From NCBI GenBank assembly GCA_024529925.1, contig JAFEUB010000065.1, forward strand, positions 2,356,001-2,420,000: 64,000 bases of DNA, read 5' to 3'. Under the pieces are notes generated by a model. That model saw only the letters and a list, made by a program, of their open reading frames with translations, was not told the DNA's origin and did not search any database. Shown here one piece after another: positions 46,701 through 64,000 of the stretch. Origin of the DNA: Ophthalmolycus amberensis (Eukaryota; Chordata; Actinopteri; Perciformes; Zoarcidae). The position numbers and the translations under genes are program-made. Each line of letters begins with the position of its first letter. Position 1 is the stretch's first letter.

Positions 46701-48501
46701 TTAAACAGCTAAAAGTTCAATACAGCCGAGCAGATGAACACACCTTTACACACACTTCATGTCGACCTTTTCTCTGCCGCTGTAGGAGCGCCAGGCGGAG
46801 GTGGACCAGAGGTGGCTGCAGGAGAGGAAGAAGGACATCCTGGCCCCGCTCCTTATCCGGTTGGACAACGCAGCGCCTCTAAGCGCCAAAGATGCCAAAC
46901 AGCTTTACTACGACTGTTTGGCAGAGTGCAAACAGAGGCTGGTGGAGAAGGCCAACCTCATTCAGAAACATTATGACAAGGTACAGCACCAGTTTACTCA
47001 TGATGTACGTTATATCCCTTTTCTACTGCACAAAACACAGACAAAGAGACACAAGATGACCACAAAGAGAAACTAAATTACTAAAATGACCACAAAGAGA
47101 CACTAAATGACCACAAAGAGAAACTAAATAACCACAAAGAGAAACTAAATAACTACAAAGAGACACTGAATAACTACAAAGAGACACTAAATAACTACAA
47201 AGAGAAACTAAATAACTACAAAGAGAAACTAAATAACCACAAAGAGACACAAAATGACCACAAAGAGAAACTAAATAACTACAAAGAGACACTAAATAAC
47301 CACAAAGAGAAACTAAATAACCACAAAGAGAAACTAAATAACTACAAAGAGACACTAAATAACCACAAAGAGAAACTAAATAACCACAAAGAGACACTAA
47401 ATAACTACAAAGAGACACAAAATAACCACAAAGAGAAACTAAATAACCACAAAGAGACACTAAATAACTACAAAGAGACACTAAATAACCACAAAGAGAA
47501 ACTAAATAACTACAAAGAGACACTAAATAACTACAAAGAGACACTAAATAACCACAAAGAGACACTAAATAACCACAAAGAGAAACTAAATAACTACAAA
47601 GAGACACTAAATAACCACAAAGAGAAACTAAATAACTACAAAGAGACACTAAATAACTACAAAGAGACACTAAATAACCACAAAGAGAAAATAAATAACT
47701 AGAAAGAGACACTAAATAACCACAAAGAGAAAATAAATAACTACAAAGAGACACTAAATAACTACAAAGAGACACTAAATAACTACAAAGAGACACTAAA
47801 TAACCACAAAGAGAAAATAAATAACTACAAAGAGACACTAAATAACTACAAAGAGACACTAAATAACCACAAAGAGACACTAAATAACTACAAAGAGACA
47901 CTAAATTATCACAAAGAGAACCAAAACAAACACAAAACGACACTAAACGACAACAAAGAGACACAAAATGACAACAAAGAGACACAAATGGACATTCTGT
48001 TATTGGACATTTTTCTAAGGAGCTATGCTATGCTATGCTATGCTATGCTATGCTATGTATCCTGTGGTAAATCATACATCTATTGGGACAAATCCAATGC
48101 AGGACATGGGCACCTTTAAGATATACTTTTGTTTTATTACATGTTCACGTAAAAAATCTGTGTTTAGGAGACACAAGCGCTGCAGAGGAAACAGCAGTGG
48201 TACCAGGAGAATCAGCTAACCATCGTGCTGCAGGACAAGGACGAGTACCAGAACTACTGCTCTGAGAAAACACTACGAATACGTGTCGCCAAGAAGCGCC
48301 TCAGCATGTACTTACACACACATACACACACACACACATGAACAGACAGCGTTTAAGCCCAACAGCTAACGGTGTGTGTGTGTGTGTTGATTACTAATGT
48401 GTGTTTGTTTCAGGCACATGGAAGCAGCTCCTCTGGAGTACCAGAATCTGGATCGGAGGCTGAAAAACGACCCTCGACTGGCTCCTCACCTGCTCAAATG
48501 A
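35925..48501 (+). CDS. drc7: Dynein regulatory complex subunit 7 (DRC7/CCDC135)
   Basis: A subunit of the nexin-dynein regulatory complex of motile cilia and sperm flagella. Coding exons: 35925-36046, 37198-37366, 38061-38177, 39104-39298, 39387-39533, 40012-40224, 40349-40483, 41113-41182, 41398-41526, 42466-42594, 44514-44731, 45767-45979, 46086-46196, 46327-46437, 46786-46980, 48168-48307, 48414-48501. All join in phase and give 833 residues (human protein about 870). The acidic N-terminus precedes YPESYRINSPYE, then KFVSTTLRPST and a transglutaminase-like core: C154 in ATCLDFATLLC, H266 in HGLRVHCWVLVL, D285 in ENFFIDPLTG. C-terminal coiled-coil segments include KANLIQKHYDKETQALQ. The start follows a possible acceptor TATTAAAG|ATGG, so a 5' untranslated exon is likely. 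The exon 3 donor could alternatively be 12 bases later. Introns carry two LINEs, two hAT-like elements and a minisatellite. Identity is secure; single splice borders less so. Confidence 0.95.
36108..37085 (-). mobile_element. CR1/Rex1-like LINE, antisense in drc7 intron
   Basis: The minus strand encodes a reverse-transcriptase half. 37080-36900 reads, across frame breaks, HPNTYVRMLFVDFSSAFNT and GAPQGCVLS. The open frame 36842-36108 has KFADDVQHLAEWCSDNDLVL, LNTTKTKEVIVDLRR, KKAQQRLFFLRKLK and LPSGRRYRTIKTRTNRLRNS. The catalytic FADD is partly altered and frameshifts precede it, so it is not active. It is 5'-truncated and differs from the L2 copies elsewhere in the window. Confidence 0.85.
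37101..37152. repeat. ATCC-type simple repeat
   Basis: Imperfect (CCAT)n with CATCTAT variants, about 45 bases upstream of the drc7 exon 2 acceptor. Confidence 0.85.
38469..38908. mobile_element. hAT-type MITE with 8-bp target duplication
   Basis: Terminal inverted repeats TAGGGGTGTAACG and CGTTACACCCCTA bound a 440-base element. The perfect 8-base direct repeat ATCACAAT flanks it at 38461-38468 and 38909-38916, the signature of hAT integration. The interior contains repeated GAACCG/CGGTTC and GTACCGAA motifs and, at 38575-38640, a separate fish repeat fragment (TTTATTTAACCAGGAAGTCC). No coding capacity. It lies in the drc7 intron between coding exons 3 and 4. Confidence 0.9.
39002..39092. 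repeat. CA/CG and TG microsatellites before drc7 exon 4
   Basis: A (CA)n tract with CG interruptions is followed by a (TG)n tract ending about 12 bases before the acceptor at 39103. Confidence 0.9.
39545..39850. repeat. AT-rich low-complexity tract
   Basis: Mixed (TA)n and ATATCAT-type sequence of about 300 bases in the drc7 intron after coding exon 5. The isoleucine/tyrosine-rich frames across it are artefacts. Confidence 0.9.
40484..40736. repeat. TG/TC microsatellite starting at the drc7 exon 7 donor
   Basis: About 250 bases of (TG)n with regularly spaced TC interruptions. It begins at the donor itself: the exon ends ...GAGGAA and the first intron bases are GTGTGT. Long TG/TC-valine frames here are artefacts. 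Confidence 0.95.
41643..41995 (+). repeat. Interspersed repeat, longest copy C
   Basis: It begins at CCACCAGGGGGCGACTCCTC and runs through ATACAGCATGATG and TGATTGACAGGTC to AAAAAGCCAAGATGGCG. It is homologous to 7.7-7.9 kb (inverted) and 15.5 kb and is non-coding. It sits in the drc7 intron after coding exon 9. Confidence 0.7.
42595..42672. repeat. ATA/ATC trinucleotide-type repeat
   Basis: Imperfect (AAT)n with GATCAT interruptions immediately after the drc7 exon 10 donor GTAAGT. Confidence 0.85.
42800..43921 (+). mobile_element. L2-like LINE, 5'-truncated, long open frame
   Basis: Inserted in the drc7 intron between coding exons 10 and 11 in the sense orientation. The uninterrupted frame to 43713 covers the C-terminal half of reverse transcriptase: FPPLLFNIYMLPLAQ, the catalytic YADDTQIY, LQLNKDKTEVIVFG, SRLDYCNGVFTGL and LQLIQNAAARVLT, ending FLFAAAFN. 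The 3' tail has GATGCTTTTAATGGTTTTATG and ends in TTGCC/TGCCT repeats after AATAAAC. The 5' part (endonuclease and first palm motifs) is missing, so it cannot move by itself. Its open frame and near identity to the 29 kb copy indicate recent insertion. Confidence 0.9.
44045..44330 (+). repeat. Dispersed teleost repeat (CATTTAGCAGACGC type)
   Basis: TTACAGTCATTTAGCAGACG, then CTTTCATCCAAAGCGACTTA, is the start of a very common fish repeat. The same start recurs at 59.96 kb followed by a different body. Non-coding, family unassigned. Confidence 0.65.
44815..44862. repeat. TA microsatellite
   Basis: A (TA)n tract with one TGTG interruption, adjacent to a hAT-like element. Confidence 0.9.
44871..45636. 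mobile_element. hAT-like non-autonomous element
   Basis: Inverted ends TAGTGCTGGGCAA and TTGCCCAGCACTA bound about 766 bases. Subterminal TTAATCGCGATTAATC on the left and GCGTTAACGTGATAATAACG on the right are typical of a family abundant in fish. Target duplication cannot be resolved because both flanks are TA repeats. No transposase frame. It lies in the drc7 intron between coding exons 11 and 12. Confidence 0.75.
45653..45760. repeat. TG/CG microsatellite
   Basis: (TG)n interspersed with CG, ending six bases before the drc7 exon 12 acceptor CCAACAG. Confidence 0.9.
46441..46466. repeat. CA microsatellite
   Basis: A short (CA)n tract starting just after the drc7 exon 14 donor GTGAGA. A similar (TG)n tract at 46047-46080 precedes the exon 13 acceptor. 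Confidence 0.85.
47050..47980. repeat. 21-bp minisatellite in drc7 intron
   Basis: About 40 copies of a 21-base unit, consensus ACTAAATAACTACAAAGAGA plus one base, with two main variants (AACTAC or AACCAC; GAGACACT or GAGAAACT) interspersed. Since 21 is a multiple of three and one minus-strand frame lacks stops, a 320-codon frame of heptads (SLCSYLV/SLCGYLV) appears. It lies between drc7 coding exons 15 and 16. Confidence 0.95.
48024..48058. repeat. GCTAT pentanucleotide repeat
   Basis: Six to seven copies of GCTAT in tandem, about 110 bases before the drc7 exon 16 acceptor. Confidence 0.9.
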
Positions 48502-48585
48502 GCCACACACCTGCGTTCTTTTTAAAACTATATGGATTGTGTATGAATTCTATACATGTACACACTTTCCTAAAGAGCAGGGATT

Positions 48586-48591
48586 AATAAA
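48586..48591 (+). terminator. drc7 polyadenylation signal
   Basis: AATAAA 85 bases after the drc7 stop codon, the first canonical signal on this strand. Confidence 0.75.
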
Positions 48592-49008
48592 TTCTTCTTA
48601 GCACATGAGCATTTTGTTTTTCTGTTTCCCGTGTTGTGCATCTTTATTATACAGTCTGTGTGAGATGATTGTTGAAACAAAATCTCTCTTAGTGTTCTTA
48701 GTGTCACATTGAGAAGTCATCTTCTTCTTGAGTTCATCCAGTTTATTATCTATCAGAACCAGCTGCACTGGTAAGAATAGAAAGGGTGCTTTAGCTCTGT
48801 ACCCAGACATGTCTGGATGTTATGAACATAAAGTCTAACTTGTGTTCAGTTTGCATTAGTTATAACATAACTGAAGTGCATCTTCATCGTGTTCTGATAA
48901 GAGTTTTGTAGCTACAAGGAAATATCAATGTACTAAAAATATTATTATAAAACATGCAAAACACTTGCCGTGTGCAGCAGAAGTGTGTTCGTCTTTGTTT
49001 GCTCTCAG

Positions 49009-49014
49009 TTTATT
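49009..49014 (-). terminator. Polyadenylation signal of the minus-strand KDEL gene
   Basis: TTTATT on the plus strand (AATAAA on the minus), 72 bases beyond the TAA of the KDEL-ending frame. Together with the drc7 signal it makes a tail-to-tail arrangement with about 400 bases between the two signals. Confidence 0.5.
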
Positions 49015-49085
49015 TGAATGTGTGCTGTTGAAATAGCTCATTAAACACGCAACACGTACTGTAACTCAGTTGTCCTTCATACCAA

Positions 49086-49295
49086 TTAAAGCTCATCTTT
49101 TTCTGCACACGTCTCCTTCTTCTTTGTCTTCTTCTCTTCCTTGTGGAAGACTTTTCCATCCGACTGGTTATTCAAGCTCAGCTTGATGTCATCATTCAGC
49201 CCCTGGTCCTTCAGCCTCTGTTTGAGCTGAGATACAAAAACATTTACTTCCTGAATGTCGCTGACAGAGAAGAAGTCTTCACTTAATGCTCTTGT
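49086..49295 (-). CDS. Candidate terminal exon of an ER-resident protein ending in KDEL, unidentified
   Basis: A minus-strand frame of about 69 codons without its own start. It reads ALSEDFFSVSDIQEV, then QLKQRLKDQGLNDDI, DGKVFHKEEKKTKKK and ends CAEKDEL followed by TAA. A C-terminal KDEL retrieves soluble proteins to the ER lumen. Composition is amphipathic then strongly lysine-rich. Two acceptor positions are possible: near 49289, or the strong GTATCTCAG|CTC giving a phase-0 exon from 49226. An AATAAA follows in the expected place. I do not recognise the family. The upstream exons should lie at higher coordinates; a possible short exon at 49545-49483 (PLYLNDAVVMDGPLEE) has a good donor but the wrong phase for the 49226 acceptor. 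It could still be a chance frame. Confidence 0.4.
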   Translation of the reverse strand, partial: TRALSEDFFSVSDIQEVNVFVSQLKQRLKDQGLNDDIKLSLNNQSDGKVFHKEEKKTKKKETCAEKDEL

Positions 49296-49950
49296 TCATT
49301 TACATGCTGCATCCTTTCTCACACTGTCCTCATGTGGAAGCTCTGCTTTAGTCTACCTTCAATAGTGACATATACACGTGTGCACTGCACACAGCACATT
49401 TACATTGTTCTTAGTAGTCCACTCAATCACATGCATCACCTGGTTGTTCTGTTTTTAATGTTAGAAAGATGTACCTTCTTCAAGAGGTCCATCCATCACC
49501 ACAGCGTCATTCAGATACAGAGGGAACGTCTCTGTATTAAGTAGAGCTCTGTTGCACAATTAAAAACTATTCTCTGTTGTTAGACTTAAACCTGCATTGA
49601 ATAGAATGTAATCAATCTGGAGATGTTTGCTCTGTATTGCTTAACAACACTTTGCCTTGTTTGCTATAGCCATCTTAAATTTGATCTTCCTTAATATGAA
49701 GAGTTTTCAAGTTTGGTGCAAAATGATTTTAAGTTGACTTTTATTAAAAATGAATTATTGTTTGTTGCTCTACTCTAGGGGACCCCTCACCTGAAAGCCT
49801 CATTGACTTCATGCAGAAAAACAGCTCGTCTCTGGATCTGAGAGACAAGAATCAGTTCACCACAGGAGATGGACGAGTTTATTAAATGGAACTCAGTCAA
49901 AGGACACAAAAGACTTTTATTTTTGTATTCATTTTGTATTTGTTTGCATT
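49296..49950. other. Between KDEL frame and LINE tail, little seen
   Basis: Holds the doubtful short exon mentioned for the KDEL gene (49483-49545, minus) and otherwise no feature. Confidence 0.35.
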
Positions 49951-49954
49951 GCTC

Positions 49955-50212
49955 TGTCATCTGTTTCGGCCCCTGAACCATATTTAAGTGTATTAATCAA
50001 TTCCCTGCATTTCACTACTGTATTTTATTTCTTACACTGCTTTTTAGTGTTTTAATGAATGTTTGTAATGTTCCAATGAATGTTCTGAATTGTTTTTAAA
50101 TCTCATTTTATTTTGCCTTATGTTTTGATGCTTTTAATGGTTTTAAGTAAAGCGCTTTGAATTACCTTGTTGAAATGTGCTGTACAAATAAACATGCCTT
50201 GTCTTGCACTAT
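49955..50212 (+). mobile_element. L2-like LINE 3' tail
   Basis: GATGCTTTTAATGGTTTTAA, CTTTGAATTACCTTGTTG and AATAAACATGCCTTG match the 3' untranslated end of the copy at 43.7-43.9 kb, with more differences. No ORF2 remains, so it is a short 5'-truncated insertion. Confidence 0.8.
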
Positions 50213-51001
50213 TAGAGGTAGTAGCAGCAGAAGTTGCATTAACAGCAGTATAATATTAATTATTTTGCCTTAAAAGCATCTTAAAATGTAAATCCTTCTA
50301 CATAGGTTTTTACTTATTCATATTTTGTCTGTATTGATTCATGTGCTCATTTATTCCAGAATGTGTTATGTATTTGATATTAAACAGTGTGGGTCTCCAT
50401 CGTTTGGGAATAAATGATGATGAAGCAGCTAAACACGTACACCTGCAAAAGCACTTGTTCATAAAATCTCTGAGTGATGATTGGTGCATTGAGCCTTCAT
50501 AGGTTGAGGAAGCAACTCAACATTCAGAAAAAAGAATATTAAAAAAACGTGAATGACCTGTCCTGGCCCTTTAATATTAGCCAAAACACCACCTCGTCCA
50601 TTATGCAGACGATCACGTTATAGTGGTGGCACCACATAGCTGTTGTAGCAGAGCAGCCTGGAAACATAATTAAAACCGCAGCAGTACCAATGACAAAGAA
50701 CAAACAGTCAGGCATGTGAGGCCCCAAATTACGGACATCCCCTGAACGCGTCACCCTGAGCTGCAGACAAGTCAGATTACCTCAGAGAGAACCGTGACGA
50801 CAATGACATAGCAGTAATTGGACACACAGGTAGAGCCACGCGGATTAAAAAAATGATTAGCAGGCGATGACAGCGGCATTCACGCTCGACCTGTACCGAT
50901 TCTTAAAGCTCAGAGTCAAAAGGGTCGCTGACGCTGAATCCACCTGGTGAACCAATTCATTCTTCTTCAAGCGAAAAGTGCGTCTCCAACGCTGGACCTG
51001 A
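50213..51001. other. 5' flank of the P450 gene
   Basis: No gene is seen. The start ATG at 51002 is immediately preceded by an in-frame TGA (50999-51001). No TATA box or other promoter element was assigned. Confidence 0.4.
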
Positions 51002-63042
<12,041 letters not shown>

Positions 63043-64000
63043 GTAGAGCTGGCAAGTTAACATCCTATCAGCCAGACGCCCACACAAGCTCCGGCCCGTG
63101 GACGAATGAATCGGAAACGCTACCAAACACAGATACAAATCTGAGCTACCGCAGAGGGTTGTGTTGTTAGTTTTAGATAAGTCTGTGAACAGGCCGTTTA
63201 CGTGTGTACTTAAATGCTGACATGCATCGGTTTTCATTTGAAGTGGAAATTATTAGCAAAGAATTTAGAATTTAGAATTTTCCCCATTTCAAGAAATGTG
63301 TATGAATACTGAGAAATACAAGTCCCTGAAGATAACTGAGGTTTGTTTGTTTGTTTTGGTCTGTGTATTAATGGACAAGTAGACGCAGGTATTACTCCGT
63401 TCATTCAAACTATAGTTTTGAGAGGGGATTGGATGTTTTAGTAACACTTTATTTAGAGGGCCATTTCTATAGTTCACTAAAAGTTTGCGGGAAATAAGTA
63501 GTTGATTTGATACAGTACTTATTATAGGAAACATTGCATTCTTAAACATGTTATGGAGTTCAATTAGTTTGTTGAGTGATTTATACTTCCTACCAAAGTC
63601 CTTTTGAGTTTACATGGAAGCTTCAGTCGGAAGGAGCAGTGAAAGTTTGTCACATTGATCATAGAATTATGGAAATATGTTGATCAGTGACTTATTTCTC
63701 ATTAACATAACTTAAACGTTTTTTTTTGCGCGTGCTATTTTTCATGAATGTAGCTAGATAGCTGACTGGCTGTGAAAGCACATGATGTCCTCTTTCTCAA
63801 TCCCGCCTATTAAGCTCTGATTGGTCGCCTGTTTTGCTGATTGGGTGCAAAAGTCGTCAACGGGCGCAACATCACATCTCGTTTTTTATGAAAGCTAACT
63901 GGATGAAGTATATGCCATCTCGGCCTCAGAGCTCAGTCATGGCGTTTCTCTACACTTTAGAGTAGAAAAATTGAATTGTACTGTACACTAGATTATACCT
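63043..64000. other. Intron after probable P450 exon 10 or flank, nothing seen
   Basis: No exon carrying a P450 cysteine-ligand motif was found to the window end, so the remaining coding sequence should lie further right. Open frames under 90 codons show no motif. Confidence 0.4.

Noticed and set aside
47023..47985. 320-codon minus-strand open frame of leucine/cysteine heptads
   Set aside because: It is produced entirely by a 21-bp minisatellite in a drc7 intron; the period is a multiple of three and one frame lacks stops.
49483..49545. Short minus-strand exon PLYLNDAVVMDGPLEE for the KDEL gene
   Set aside because: Its donor leaves phase 1, which does not fit the phase-0 acceptor at 49226; kept only as a doubtful mention.

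Overview
The window is vertebrate nuclear DNA, most likely from a teleost fish. Genes are split by introns with GT..AG borders. The genes recognised are a serotonin receptor, an axonemal dynein-regulatory subunit, an EDEM-type ER mannosidase fragment and a cytochrome P450. The DNA between them is full of CA/TG, GATA and TA microsatellites and of dispersed repeats typical of fish (L2-like and CR1/Rex-like LINEs, hAT-type non-autonomous elements, a Harbinger remnant). There is no prokaryotic organisation, CRISPR array, tRNA or rRNA that I can support. Gene calls rest on reading conserved motifs and matching splice sites and phases by hand; no database search was possible.

Layout. 1-10.9 kb: no gene seen, a few dispersed repeats and microsatellites. 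10.98-14.53 kb (- strand): five coding exons of a 5-HT4 serotonin receptor (htr4), ending at the splice donor where the variable C-terminal exons join in mammals. 14.6-32.8 kb: non-coding and rich in repeats (a GATA/GACA array at 19.1 kb, an old LINE at 26.6 kb, a hAT-like composite at 28.5-31.35 kb containing an L2 LINE). 32.84-34.41 kb (- strand): two exons of an edem2-like gene that stop after the start of the mannosidase domain, with a Harbinger remnant in the intron. 35.15-48.5 kb (+ strand): a complete drc7 (ccdc135) gene, 17 coding exons and 833 codons, with an RFX-type X-box near its inferred promoter. 49.09-49.30 kb (- strand): an unidentified open stretch ending in a KDEL signal, convergent with drc7. 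51.0-63.04 kb (+ strand): nine well-supported exons and one probable exon of an unusual cytochrome P450 whose 3' end lies beyond the window.

The genes do not form a pathway: htr4 is a Gs-coupled membrane receptor, drc7 a motile-cilium component, edem2 an ER glycoprotein-degradation factor and the P450 a haem enzyme of unknown substrate. The edem2-like start and the drc7 start face each other across about 0.75 kb of CpG-containing DNA, which suggests a shared divergent promoter. The most unusual item is the P450: its helix I lacks the acid/threonine pair that activates oxygen in ordinary P450s, helix J is very short, and no membrane anchor is visible.
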